A DNA stretch of 64,000 nt, from NCBI RefSeq assembly GCF_001735805.1, contig NZ_CP017248.1:3658001-3722000 (forward strand), written 5' to 3'. Source of the stretch: Streptomyces fodineus (lineage in GTDB: Bacteria; Actinomycetota; Actinomycetes; Streptomycetales; Streptomycetaceae). The notes below the pieces were generated by a model. The model was not told the DNA's origin. It ran no database searches and saw only the letters and a list, made by a program, of their open reading frames with translations. Numbering within the stretch: the stretch's first letter is position 1; each line of letters starts with the position of its first letter. Positions 50,511-58,873 of this stretch are shown in pieces. Made by a program: the position numbers and the translations under genes.

Positions 50511-51116
50511 TCAGCTCCCCCGGATCACCTGAGTGATCCCGTTGATGATCTGCTGCACGGCGATCGCGGAGAGCATCATGCCCGCGAGCCGCGTCACCAG
50601 CACGACTCCGCCGTCCTTGATGACCCGGATGATCAGCAGCGAGTAACGCATCACCAGCCACAGCACGACATGGATCGCGAGGATCGCGGACCACACCGAG
50701 ATCTGCGTGGCCACGCTGCCGGCCTTCTGCACGGCCAGGATCACGGACACGATCGCCCCGGGGCCCGCCAGCAGCGGCATGCCCAGCGGCACGAGCGCCA
50801 CGTTCACGTCCTTGGTCTGCTTCGGCTCGTCGGTCTTGCCGGTGAGCAGGTCCAGCGCGATCAGCAGAAGCAGCAGACCACCCGCGATCATCAGCGCGGG
50901 GACGGAGACGTGCAGGTAGTTGAGGATCTGATGGCCCAGGACGCCGAACGTGGCGATGACGCCGCCCGCCACGCACACGGCCTGGAAGGCCATGCGCTTT
51001 TGCACCTTGGCCGGACGGCCGGCGGTCAGGGCGAGGAAGATCGGGGTGATCCCAGGGGGATCCATGATGACAAAAAGGGTCAGGAACAGGGAGCCGAAGA
51101 CGGCGATGTCGAACAT
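50511..51116 (-). CDS. MarC-family integral membrane protein
   Basis: A 201-residue protein with six predicted helices. FGSLFLTLFVIMDPPGITPIF (about 7-27) is the first, and the PLGMPLLAGPGAIVSVIL loop (about 108-125) is diagnostic for MarC/UPF0056 proteins. Transport function in the family is unproven. ATG 51116 was chosen over longer alternatives because the family begins at this helix. It ends a minus-strand pair with the PHP gene. Confidence 0.9.
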   Translation of the reverse strand: MFDIAVFGSLFLTLFVIMDPPGITPIFLALTAGRPAKVQKRMAFQAVCVAGGVIATFGVLGHQILNYLHVSVPALMIAGGLLLLLIALDLLTGKTDEPKQTKDVNVALVPLGMPLLAGPGAIVSVILAVQKAGSVATQISVWSAILAIHVVLWLVMRYSLLIIRVIKDGGVVLVTRLAGMMLSAIAVQQIINGITQVIRGS

Positions 51117-51178
51117 GGGGAAGTACTGGCCTTGCTGGAAAAGGGTGAACTGGGGGCGCGTGGGGGCCGCTGACGGCG

Positions 51179-52036
51179 TCAGGCTCCGCCGGTGCCCGGC
51201 ACCGGGAACGCGCCGGTCGCCCGGCGCGTGATCTCCCCGTACACCTCGGGGTCGGTCGTGTACGCGCCCAGGGCGACGTCCTTGCGGCTGCCGTGGTAGT
51301 CCGAGGAGCCCGTGACCAGCAGATCCAGGTCCTTCGCCAGGCCCCGCAGCCGGTCGCGCGCGTCGGCGTCGTGGTCCATGTGATCGACCTCGATGCCGTC
51401 CAGACCCGCCTCGGCCAGCTCCGCGATCCGCGCCTGAGGGACCGTACGCCCCCGCTTGGCGGCGGCCGGGTGCGCGAAGACACAGACCCCGCCCGCGCCC
51501 TTGACCAGCCGGATCGCCTCGAACGGGTCGGTCTCGTGCTTCTCCACGAAGGCCCGGCCGCCGTCGGCCAGCCACTCCTCGGTGAACGCGTCACTCACCG
51601 TCGGCACGACACCCAACTCGACCAGCGCCGTCGCGACATGCGGACGCCCCACGGAACCGCCGGCCGCGATCCGCTCGACCTGCGCCCAGGTCACCGGCAC
51701 GCCCAGCGCGTCGAGCTTGGCGATCATGCCCTTGGCCCGCGGCACCCGGTCGTCCCGCACCAGCTCACGCTCGGCGAGCAGCGCGGGCTCCGCGGGGTCG
51801 AAGAGGTAGGCCAGCAGGTGCATCGAGATACCGTCGATCCGGCAGGACAGCTCGGCACCGGTGACCAGGGTGAGCCCCTCGGGCAGCGCGGCGATCGCCT
51901 CGGCGTACCCACGGGTGGTGTCGTGATCGGTCAGCGCGACGACGTCCAGCCCGGCGCCGGCGGCATTGCGCACCAGCTCGGCCGGGGTGTCCGTACCGTC
52001 GGAGGCGGTGGAGTGACAGTGCAGATCGATGCGCAC
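51179..52036 (-). CDS. PHP-domain phosphoesterase
   Basis: A 285-residue protein. Metal ligands of the PHP fold are MRIDLHCHSTASDG (H6, H8), VVALTDHDTT (about 32-41), GAELSC (Glu near 62), SVGRPHVATAL (His), VCVFAHPAAA and TGSSDYHGS near the C-terminus. The family includes nucleoside 3',5'-bisphosphate phosphatases and short-RNA 5' exonucleases such as RNase AM (YciV). This protein has that single-domain layout. GTG 52036 follows GGAGT. It is 62 bases upstream of marC. Confidence 0.92.
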   Translation of the reverse strand: MRIDLHCHSTASDGTDTPAELVRNAAGAGLDVVALTDHDTTRGYAEAIAALPEGLTLVTGAELSCRIDGISMHLLAYLFDPAEPALLAERELVRDDRVPRAKGMIAKLDALGVPVTWAQVERIAAGGSVGRPHVATALVELGVVPTVSDAFTEEWLADGGRAFVEKHETDPFEAIRLVKGAGGVCVFAHPAAAKRGRTVPQARIAELAEAGLDGIEVDHMDHDADARDRLRGLAKDLDLLVTGSSDYHGSRKDVALGAYTTDPEVYGEITRRATGAFPVPGTGGA

Positions 52037-52119
52037 GGTGACTCCAGACGGTGACGGCTACGGAAGGGGACACCTAAGGATAGCCGGGTTTTCAAGAACT
52101 CCTGTCACACCCGCAACCA

Positions 52120-52200
52120 TGCAGTGCCCCCTACCGCAACGCCCTCAGGGGCGCGGGGAAACCGCGTGACCGGCCCACCACGCATCCGCACCCGCCGACC
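52120..52200. repeat. Streptomyces-type dispersed intergenic element
   Basis: A non-coding stretch contains CAGGGGCGCGGGGAAACCGC followed by a GTGACCGGCCCACCACGC-like tail and short CCGCACCC units. This composition matches a small element I recall scattered between Streptomyces genes. A related core (GGGGCGCGGGCGACCACACC) occurs at about 44470-44490. There are no ORF and no simple hairpin. The remainder of the gap to 52250 is C-rich with repeated CCCCGGCACC. Confidence 0.45.
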
Positions 52201-52250
52201 GCGAGCCCCCGGCACCCGCCGACGGCGAACCCCCGGCACCCCAGGAGGCG

Positions 52251-52892
52251 TCACGGCTGAAGCAAGCGCGGCGACAACGCTCCACAGGGCACCAGATCCA
52301 CCTCCGCCCCCACGTCCCGCACATCCGTCAGCACCAGCTCGTCGTACATCAGCAGGGCGGACTGCTCGGGCCACATCACAGCCCAGAGCCACATCCCGAG
52401 CGCCTCGCCGGCGAAGACCGCGCGGTCGTCGGGGGTGCGGTAGACATGCCAGAGCGGGGTCGGGCGGCCCGCGGCCAGGACCTTGGCCTGGGGCGGCTTC
52501 TCGATGTTCATGTACGACCCCGGGTCCGGGCCGTCGATGCCCGCGTACCGCGCGCCGAGGCCGACGCCCAGTTCCTCGGCGACCAGGATGAGTTCACCGG
52601 GGCCGCCGAGCGGGCCGGGTCCGGAGCAGGCGACGGCGGTCGCGCGGCCACCGCTGCGGTCGTCACCGGCGTAGGCGACGCCCGTGAAGAGCCAGCCGAC
52701 GGGCAGCGGCCAGGGCATCCACAACGGAACATGCGTGCGGTGCACGACGGCACCGAGGGCTTCGACACTGGGCGGTATCACGGGCTGCAGCGGATACACC
52801 GTGCCGTGCACATCGCACTGCCACGAATCGGCGAAGAGACCGGGCGCCCTGACCCGGCCACCGCACCTCGGGCAACTGGGTTCGCCCCTCAT
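52251..52892 (-). CDS. Conserved actinomycete protein with N-terminal zinc ribbon (DUF6758-like)
   Basis: A 213-residue protein. The start MRGEPSCPRCGGRVRAPGLF and a nearby WQCDVHG form a Cys/His zinc site. A Trp/Pro-rich segment VPLWMPWPLPVGWLFTGVAYA follows, then an alpha/beta domain with SYMNIEKPPQAKVLAAG and MYDELVLTDVRDVGAEVDLV. I place it in a streptomycete DUF (DUF6758-like) on overall look only. There is no signal peptide. Function is unknown. Confidence 0.75.
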   Translation of the reverse strand: MRGEPSCPRCGGRVRAPGLFADSWQCDVHGTVYPLQPVIPPSVEALGAVVHRTHVPLWMPWPLPVGWLFTGVAYAGDDRSGGRATAVACSGPGPLGGPGELILVAEELGVGLGARYAGIDGPDPGSYMNIEKPPQAKVLAAGRPTPLWHVYRTPDDRAVFAGEALGMWLWAVMWPEQSALLMYDELVLTDVRDVGAEVDLVPCGALSPRLLQP

Positions 52893-53143
52893 AGGGCCCC
52901 ACGGTCCTACCCCTGCCCGCCCACGTCAAGGACGATCACCCGTCCGGACGGCAGAGCGACCGAGCGCCACCGACCAGGACCGACCGGTGGGGGTACCCGG
53001 ATGCCCGGTGGCGAGCGCGGGCTACGGCCGGTCCGCTGGTGCACGGCCGTCGCCGCGCCTCACGCACGGGACGCGGACCGTGTCACCGTCCTTGCCAACT
53101 GACCGATTACCGCCTCGGGTTGGTGAGATCGGTCACTGCCGGA

Positions 53144-53728
53144 TCAGTCGAGCGGGACGGACCTGCGGGCCGGGTCGCGCAGGTCCGTCCCGTTCGCGAG
53201 CCAGCGCTCCTGGAGGGCCTGGGCGCCGTGCACCCGTTTCCAGGCGGCCTCGTTCGCGGTCATCGGGAGCAGCGGCAGGAACCGTACGGGATCCATCGGC
53301 TCGTCCAGTTCCAGATCCTCGACCAGGCCGCCGGGCTCGCCCACCAGGACCGAGCTGAAGGGGGCGCCGGGCCACAGCGGATCGCCGACGTCCAGGGAGG
53401 CGCCCGGGGTCACGATCAGACCCTCCACCTGCGGGGACGCGGCCACCACGGCGAGCGGGCGGAGCACCTTGTCGGTGTCGGCGCGTCCCACGCGGACGGA
53501 GAGGACCAGTTCGGCGCGGGGGCCCTTGACGGGGTCGGCGAGCATCGCGGTGGGGTCGGTCATGGGGTGCGCGGACATGCCGAGAGTGGCGTAGCGCACG
53601 ACGTCCCCCTCCTGGAAGCGGAGCACCTCGATGCGGTCCGTGCCGAGGAAGGTGACGGCGGCGCGCGCGTCCGGTGCGCCCAGCGCGGTGGTCAACCGAG
53701 CCTCGACCAGAGGAAGAACATCAACCAT
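53144..53728 (-). CDS. Suppressor-of-fused (SUFU) domain protein
   Basis: A 194-residue protein with the bacterial SUFU domain. It begins MVDVLPLVEARLTTALGAPD; YATLGMSAHPM, RAELVLSVRVG and PFSSVLVGEPGG are typical conserved blocks, ending in FLPLLPMTANEAAWKRVHGA. Bacterial SUFU proteins often act as immunity proteins in toxin systems, but no toxin is nearby and the gene looks housekeeping here. ATG 53728 lacks a good ribosome binding site. The upstream intergenic region is shared with the corA leader. Confidence 0.82.
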   Translation of the reverse strand: MVDVLPLVEARLTTALGAPDARAAVTFLGTDRIEVLRFQEGDVVRYATLGMSAHPMTDPTAMLADPVKGPRAELVLSVRVGRADTDKVLRPLAVVAASPQVEGLIVTPGASLDVGDPLWPGAPFSSVLVGEPGGLVEDLELDEPMDPVRFLPLLPMTANEAAWKRVHGAQALQERWLANGTDLRDPARRSVPLD

Positions 53729-53808
53729 GCGGTGAGCATAGAACTCGTCAGTAGCGGGCAAAGCGGCACCTTGACACATCGGGCTGCTGCTACGCTGAGC
53801 CGGTGGTT

Positions 53809-53866
53809 CGGGACAACACGCAGAGCGTGTCGTCAAGTCCCGACACAGGGACTCCCTTACGAGGGA
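53809..53866 (+). ncRNA. Candidate structured leader RNA upstream of corA
   Basis: The outer stem CGGGAC/GTCCCG (53809-53814 with 53837-53842) encloses a perfect ACACGC-AGA-GCGTGT hairpin (53816-53830). Next comes TCCCT-TACG-AGGGA (53853-53866). Both are followed by a GGAGGAGG ribosome binding site. It does not match riboswitch consensus sequences I can recall, including the M-box. I regard it as a candidate cis-regulatory RNA. Confidence 0.4.
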
Positions 53867-53890
53867 CCGGCCGGAGGAGGTGGGGCTGTC

Positions 53891-53938
53891 ATGGATCGAA
53901 GTCGACCGTGCAGTACCACTCGCTCTTCCGCCCGCTGA
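53891..53938 (+). CDS. Putative 15-residue leader peptide upstream of corA
   Basis: ATG 53891 opens 15 codons (MDRSRPCSTTRSSAR, then TGA with an out-of-frame TAG a few bases later). A GGAGGAGG sits 10 bases upstream, the strongest ribosome binding site nearby. One third of the codons are serine and four are arginine. The position behind a structured RNA and 272 bases before the Mg2+ transporter suggests a regulatory peptide, but no ortholog is known to me. Confidence 0.35.
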   Translation: MDRSRPCSTTRSSAR

Positions 53939-54210
53939 TGTAGTCACTGGCTGGTTTCTGGCTGGCTGCCGCCTTCCCGTGCGTGTCGCCCATCGGAAGA
54001 GCACTTCATTTCGCTTTGCCTGATCGCCTGATCACCCGATCTTCCTGATCCGAATCAGTTCTGCATCAGTAGCGAAGTCGCCACCGCGACGGTGCGGTGC
54101 TCCCCGCTTTGTGGACGTGCCAAACATCCCGCAGTCAGGACGTCCCCATTCCGGGTAGTTCCACCCGTCGCCGTGCGGTCTTTCGTTGCCTGTCGCGAAG
54201 GAGCCTGCCC

Positions 54211-55335
54211 ATGTCGATGATCCGCGACCTGCGCGCCGTGGTCCGTCCGTCCCGCGTCTCGCTGCGCAAGGACACCGGCACGTCGTCGTACGACACCACC
54301 CGCGACCCCGCCACGCCCTCGGCCGTCGTGGACTGCGCCGTCTACCGCGACGGCACCCGCGTCGCGAGCGCGGCGCCGCTCAGCCCGCACGAGGCGATGC
54401 GGCTGGTGCGGCGCGACGGCGGCTTCGTGTGGATCGGGCTGCACGAGCCCACCGAGGCCGAATTCGCCGGTATCGCCAGCGAGTTCGGGCTGCACCCGCT
54501 GGCCGTGGAGGACGCGGTGCAGGCCCACCAGCGGCCCAAGCTGGAGCGGTACGACGACTCGCTGTTCACCGTCTTCAAGACCATCCACTACGTCGAGCAC
54601 GACCGGCTCACCGACAGCAGCGAGGTCGTCGAGACCGGCGAGGTCATGTGCTTCACCGGCCGGGACTTCTTCATCACCGTCCGGCACGGCGGCCAGGGCT
54701 CGCTGCGGGCGCTGCGCCACCGCCTCCAGGACGACCCCGAGCTGCTCGCCAAGGGCCCCTCGGCGGTCCTGCACGCGATCGCGGACCATGTGGTGGACGG
54801 CTACATCGCGGTCGCCGACGCCGTGCAGGACGACATCGACGACGTGGAGACCGAGGTCTTCTCGCCGGGCCGCAGGGGCGGGGTGTCCCGTGGTGTGGAC
54901 TCGGCGCGGATCTACCAGCTCAAGCGTGAGGTGCTGGAGTTCAAGCGGGCGGTGGCGCCGCTGCTGCGGCCCATGCAGCTGCTGAGCGAGCGGCCGATGC
55001 GGCTGGTCGACCCCGACATCCAGAAGTACTTCCGGGACGTCGCCGACCACCTCGCCCGGGTCCAGGAGCAGGTGCTGGGCTTCGACGAACTCCTCAACTC
55101 CATCCTCCAGGCCAACCTCGCGCAGGCGTCCGTCGCGCAGAACGAGGACATGCGCAAGATCACCGCCTGGGCCGCGATCATCGCCGTACCGACGATGGTG
55201 ACCGGTGTGTACGGCATGAACTTCGACTTCATGCCGGAGCTGCACTGGAAGTACGGCTACCCGCTGGTCCTGAGCGTCACGGTCGCCATGTGTGTGGGCA
55301 TCCACCGGGTGCTCAAGCGCAACGGCTGGCTGTGA
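54211..55335 (+). CDS. corA: CorA-family magnesium/cobalt transporter
   Basis: A 374-residue protein. The N-terminal cytoplasmic domain (about 1-290) has FVWIGLHEPTEAEF, HPLAVEDAVQAHQRPKLERY and the long stalk helix. Two C-terminal membrane helices follow, the first ending in the pore signature YGMNFDFMPE (GMN) and the second (YPLVLSVTVAMCVGIHRVL) closing with a basic tail. It forms a pentameric Mg2+ channel in the membrane. ATG 54211 follows GAAGGAG; upstream codons are not family-like. MgtE-N/CBS protein and DUF1003 genes nearby suggest a magnesium-related neighbourhood. Confidence 0.93.
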   Translation: MSMIRDLRAVVRPSRVSLRKDTGTSSYDTTRDPATPSAVVDCAVYRDGTRVASAAPLSPHEAMRLVRRDGGFVWIGLHEPTEAEFAGIASEFGLHPLAVEDAVQAHQRPKLERYDDSLFTVFKTIHYVEHDRLTDSSEVVETGEVMCFTGRDFFITVRHGGQGSLRALRHRLQDDPELLAKGPSAVLHAIADHVVDGYIAVADAVQDDIDDVETEVFSPGRRGGVSRGVDSARIYQLKREVLEFKRAVAPLLRPMQLLSERPMRLVDPDIQKYFRDVADHLARVQEQVLGFDELLNSILQANLAQASVAQNEDMRKITAWAAIIAVPTMVTGVYGMNFDFMPELHWKYGYPLVLSVTVAMCVGIHRVLKRNGWL

Positions 55336-55360
55336 GCGGGCTCTGGATAGGGTGAGTCGT

Positions 55361-55876
55361 ATGACAAGCGAGCTGCTCGACCGGGCCCTCATCGAGGAGG
55401 CCGCGAAGAAGTCCGGCCTCATCTGGGTCAGGGGAGCCGAGGCCTCCGCCGCGCGTGCGCTGTGGCACGTGTGGCACGAGGGCGCGCTGTGCCTGGTCGG
55501 CGACGGGCCGGGTGAGCAGCCGCTCGAGGGGCTGGTCGACGGGGGCACGGCCGAGGTGACCGTGCGCAGCAAGGACAAGGGCGGCCGGCTGGTGACGTTC
55601 CGGGCGACCGTGTCCGAGGCGGCCCCCGGCTCCGAGGAGTGGGAGGCGGCCGTCGCCGAGCTGAAGGGCAAGCGCCTGAACGCCCCCGACGGCGAGGAGA
55701 TGCCGGCCCGCTGGGCGCGCGAGTGCAGAGTGCTGCGCCTGACTCCGGCCGGGTCCGTGACGCCGTTGCCCGCCGGCAGCTTGGCCCAGCGACCGGTTCC
55801 GACCCCGGCGACCACCCGGAGGCCGATTCCCGCCGGGCTGCCGAAGCTGCTTTCGAAGCGACGAAAAAGCCGGTGA
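55361..55876 (+). CDS. Hypothetical actinomycete protein
   Basis: A 171-residue protein of unrecognised family. The visible features are an N-terminal helix (MTSELLDRALIEEAAKKSGL), a beta-rich middle (LCLVGDGPGEQPLEGLVDGG, EVTVRSKDKGGRLVTFRATV), and a basic Pro-rich tail ending PKLLSKRRKSR. There is no signal or membrane helix. The fold resembles the FMN-binding split-barrel families only loosely. ATG 55361 is preceded by AGGGTGAG. It begins 25 bases after corA and may be co-transcribed. Confidence 0.7.
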   Translation: MTSELLDRALIEEAAKKSGLIWVRGAEASAARALWHVWHEGALCLVGDGPGEQPLEGLVDGGTAEVTVRSKDKGGRLVTFRATVSEAAPGSEEWEAAVAELKGKRLNAPDGEEMPARWARECRVLRLTPAGSVTPLPAGSLAQRPVPTPATTRRPIPAGLPKLLSKRRKSR

Positions 55877-55939
55877 CGCCGGGGGCCGGCCCGCGCCGTG
55901 CGGTACCGGCGCTTTCCCCGAGCCAACCCACCTGAGGAA

Positions 55940-56695
55940 CTACGACGCCGGCAGCTGCTGCCCGTAATCTACGGTCTCACCCTTCGCGGGCTCGGCCACG
56001 GCGAAGTCCTTACCCCAGTCGGAGAAGCTGAGGGTCCCTGCGCCGCCGGCGCGGACCAGGCGGAGGGGATAGGGCGTGCCTTCGAGGGAGACGTCGAGGC
56101 TGCCGCCGGAACCCTTGTCGCCGGTGATGCGGATGGTGCGGGTACCCGCGTCGTCGTGGTGGCCGTCCGTCGCCAGCGTGCCGTGCAGGGTGAGCAGTCC
56201 GTCGAGGAGGACGTCCTTGTCCGTGAAGCCACTGAACTTCTTGTACGCGGGGTCGCCCTGCGGCACCTTCACGTACTTGCCGTTCAACGTGCCGGCCGCG
56301 CCGTCACCACCGCTGCCGCCCTTGCTCCCGGCCTGGTTCCAGAAGTCCGCGTCGGCCTTCAGATACAGCTGCTCGCCGATCCGCAGCAGCTTGAAGGTCG
56401 CCCCCTTCGAGGTCACCGAGCCGGTCCCGCCGTCGGCCTTCAGCCGCATGTCCAACTGGTACGTCCGGCCGCTGGTGACCACGCTGCCGGACAGCCGCAC
56501 CGCCGCTGCGCCCTGGGCGGCCGCCCGGGTCTTGGCCTGGATCGTTTCGGCAGGCAGCTTGCCCACACCGTTCGTCCCCGCGTCGGGATTCTCGCCGCCG
56601 CACCCGGCCAGCACCGCCGTCCCCGTCACGGCGCAGGCGCAGAGCGCGGTCACCAGCGCGGCCCGGCGGGTACGGCCCTGGGGAATCGCAGTCAC
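55940..56695 (-). CDS. Putative lipoprotein (LppX/LprAFG-like)
   Basis: A 251-residue exported protein. The signal peptide (RRAALVTALCACAVTGTAVL) ends in the lipobox VLAGCGG, so it should be a lipoprotein. The mature part has the LppX/LprAFG-type pattern with VRLSGSVVTSGRTYQLDMRL, LKADADFW and GTLSFSDWGKDFAV. Mycobacterial relatives bind lipids in a hydrophobic cup and move them across the cell wall. GTG 56695 is chosen because it places the signal peptide at the start. It is divergent from the MgtE-N/CBS gene. Confidence 0.82.
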   Translation of the reverse strand: MTAIPQGRTRRAALVTALCACAVTGTAVLAGCGGENPDAGTNGVGKLPAETIQAKTRAAAQGAAAVRLSGSVVTSGRTYQLDMRLKADGGTGSVTSKGATFKLLRIGEQLYLKADADFWNQAGSKGGSGGDGAAGTLNGKYVKVPQGDPAYKKFSGFTDKDVLLDGLLTLHGTLATDGHHDDAGTRTIRITGDKGSGGSLDVSLEGTPYPLRLVRAGGAGTLSFSDWGKDFAVAEPAKGETVDYGQQLPAS

Positions 56696-56933
56696 AGGTG
56701 GGGTCGCCTTTCTGACGGATCCTGAGCGGTGGACGGCAGCGTACCCGTGCCTCGGCCGCCGGGCGGAGCGAGTCCGTCCGGACCCCCCACCAGGGCGTAT
56801 CCGAGCGGTACGGGCTAGCCTGAAGCGCACGCGAGCGGGCAAATCCGAGCAATTCACGGATCAATTCACAAAGAGAGCGGAACACCCGAGCACCGGGCGA
56901 TTCCCAGCCCACGTCAGCAGAGGAAGCACAGCC

Positions 56934-58226
56934 ATGGCAGCCGGCGCCCCCCGGATCTTCGTCTCGCACCTCGCCGGGGTCCCCGTCTTCGACCCGAACG
57001 GCGACCAGGTGGGCCGTGTGCGCGATCTGGTCGTGATGCTGCGCGTGGGCCGCAGGCCCCCGCGCGTCCTCGGACTGGTCGTCGAACTGTCCACCCGGCG
57101 CCGTATCTTCCTGCCCATGACCCGGGTCACCGGCATCGAGTCCGGGCAGGTCATCACCACCGGCGTGATGAACGTCCGGCGCTTCGAGCAGCGGCCCACC
57201 GAACGGCTCGTCTTCGGCGAGCTGCTGGACCGGACGGTGAAGCTGGTGGAGACCGGCGAACAGGTCACCGTCCTCGACGTGTCCGTGCAGCAGCTGCCGG
57301 CCCGCCGGGACTGGGAGGTCGACCGCGTCTTCGTCCGCAAGGGGAAGAAGGGCGGCGCCTTCCGGAGGGCCAAGGGCGAGACCCTGACCGCCGAGTGGTC
57401 GGCCGTCACCGGGTTCTCCCTGGAGGAGCACGGGCAGGGCGCCGAGAGCCTGCTCGCCACCTTCGAGCAGCTGCGCCCCGCCGACCTCGCCAACGTCCTG
57501 CACCACCTCTCCGCCAAGCGGCGCGCCGAGGTGGCCGCCGCCCTGGACGACGACCGCCTGGCCGACGTGCTCGAAGAGCTCCCGGAGGACGACCAGATCG
57601 AGATCCTCGGCAAGCTGAAGGAGGAGCGCGCGGCGGACGTCCTGGAGGCCATGGACCCCGACGACGCGGCCGACCTGCTCGGCGAGCTGCCCGAGGAGGA
57701 CAAGGAGCGGCTGCTGAGCCTGATGCAGCCGGCCGACGCGGCCGACATGCGCCGCCTGATGTCCTACGAGGAGCACACGGCCGGCGGTCTGATGACCACC
57801 GAGCCGATCGTGCTGCGCCCGGACGCCACGGTCGCCGACGCGCTCGCGCGGGTCCGCAACCCCGACCTCTCCCCCGCGCTCGCCGCCCAGGTCTACGTCT
57901 GCCGACCACCCGACGAGACCCCGACCGGCAAGTACCTGGGCACGGTCCACTTCCAGCGGCTGCTGCGCGAGCCGCCCTACTCCCTGGTCAGCTCCATCGT
58001 CGACACCGACCTGCTGCCGCTGGACCCGGATGCCGCGCTGCGCGTCATCGCCGGGTTCTTCGCCACGTACGACATGGTCGCCGCGCCCGTGGTGGACGAG
58101 TCCGGGTCGCTGCTCGGCGCGGTCACCGTGGACGACGTACTGGACCACATGCTGCCCGAGGACTGGCGGGAGACGGAGTTCCACCTGAACGACGAGAACG
58201 AGGGGGTGGGCAGCCATGGCTCCTGA
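56934..58226 (+). CDS. PRC-barrel / MgtE-N / CBS-domain protein without channel
   Basis: A 430-residue soluble protein. A PRC-barrel-like start (IFVSHLAGVPVFDPNGDQVG, about 8-27) is followed by a beta domain, then MgtE N-terminal superhelix repeats (ADLANVLHHLSAKRRAEVAA, about 185-275). A CBS pair starts at SYEEHTAGGLMTTEPIVLR (about 278-296) and ends VTVDDVLDHMLPEDW. The five-helix MgtE membrane domain is missing, so it is more likely a Mg2+ or nucleotide sensor than a transporter. ATG 56934 follows AGAGGAAG. It overlaps the DUF1003 gene by 11 bases. Confidence 0.88.
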   Translation: MAAGAPRIFVSHLAGVPVFDPNGDQVGRVRDLVVMLRVGRRPPRVLGLVVELSTRRRIFLPMTRVTGIESGQVITTGVMNVRRFEQRPTERLVFGELLDRTVKLVETGEQVTVLDVSVQQLPARRDWEVDRVFVRKGKKGGAFRRAKGETLTAEWSAVTGFSLEEHGQGAESLLATFEQLRPADLANVLHHLSAKRRAEVAAALDDDRLADVLEELPEDDQIEILGKLKEERAADVLEAMDPDDAADLLGELPEEDKERLLSLMQPADAADMRRLMSYEEHTAGGLMTTEPIVLRPDATVADALARVRNPDLSPALAAQVYVCRPPDETPTGKYLGTVHFQRLLREPPYSLVSSIVDTDLLPLDPDAALRVIAGFFATYDMVAAPVVDESGSLLGAVTVDDVLDHMLPEDWRETEFHLNDENEGVGSHGS

Positions 58227-58830
58227 GCGTGACACCGCGACCCGCGAACGCAACCCGGCGGGCGCCACGGCCGCCACCCGGCACCGGACGCCCCGCCTGG
58301 ACCAGCCGCGCCCGCCGCGCCGCCGGGTGCTGCCCGAATGGGACCCGGAGGCCTTCGGCCGGCTGTCGGAGCGGATCGCCCGCTTCCTGGGCACGGGACG
58401 CTTCATCGTCTGGATGACGGTGGTCATCATCCTGTGGGTGCTGTGGAACATCGCCGCGCCCGCCGGCCTGCGTTTCGACAACTACCCGTTCATCTTCCTG
58501 ACCCTGGCGCTGTCCTTGCAGGCCTCCTACGCCGCCCCGCTGATCCTGCTCGCGCAGAACAGGCAGGACGACCGCGACCGGGTCAACCTGGAGCAGGACC
58601 GCAAGCAGAACGAGCGGTCCATCGCCGACACCGAGTACCTGACCCGGGAGATCGCCGCGCTGCGCATGGGCCTGGGCGAGGTCGCGACCCGCGACTGGAT
58701 CCGCTCCGAGCTGCAGGACCTGGTCAAGGAGCTGGAGGAGCGACGACGACACGACGGGCACCCCGGGCACGTCGTATTCCCGGCGGAACGGTCAGATCGG
58801 TCCCCGGGACGTGACACAGACGACCGCTGA
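58216..58830 (+). CDS. DUF1003 membrane protein
   Basis: A 204-residue protein. After a basic Pro-rich tail, two helices carry the DUF1003 signature: FIVWMTVVIILWVLWNIAAP (about 64-83), and YPFIFLTLALSLQASYAAPL (about 89-108) leading into LLAQNRQDDRDR. A long charged helix ends the protein. Its start overlaps the MgtE-N/CBS gene by 11 bases, so the two products are probably made in a fixed ratio and may work together. Function of DUF1003 is unknown. Confidence 0.9.
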   Translation: MAPERDTATRERNPAGATAATRHRTPRLDQPRPPRRRVLPEWDPEAFGRLSERIARFLGTGRFIVWMTVVIILWVLWNIAAPAGLRFDNYPFIFLTLALSLQASYAAPLILLAQNRQDDRDRVNLEQDRKQNERSIADTEYLTREIAALRMGLGEVATRDWIRSELQDLVKELEERRRHDGHPGHVVFPAERSDRSPGRDTDDR

Positions 58831-58873
58831 GGGGCATCCCGGACGCCCCTCGGTGCGCCGTACCATCGTCCTT

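Larger units (their letters stand above)
53729..54210 (+). other. Long corA leader region with structured RNA and a mini-ORF
   Basis: The 482-base gap lies between the SUFU gene (leftward) and corA. A TTGACA (53771-53776) is followed 14 bases later by TACGCT, a possible though tight promoter. Downstream are a nested hairpin (53809-53842), a second hairpin (53853-53866), a strong GGAGGAGG and a 15-codon ORF (53891-53938). The 270 bases before corA are less GC-rich, with repeated CTGGCTGG, CCTGATCG and CCTGATCC motifs. No other gene was found. Confidence 0.45.

Noticed and set aside
53144..53728. SUFU-domain protein as immunity gene of a toxin system
   Set aside because: No toxin, Rhs or polymorphic-toxin gene is adjacent and neighbours are housekeeping, so this remains unsupported.
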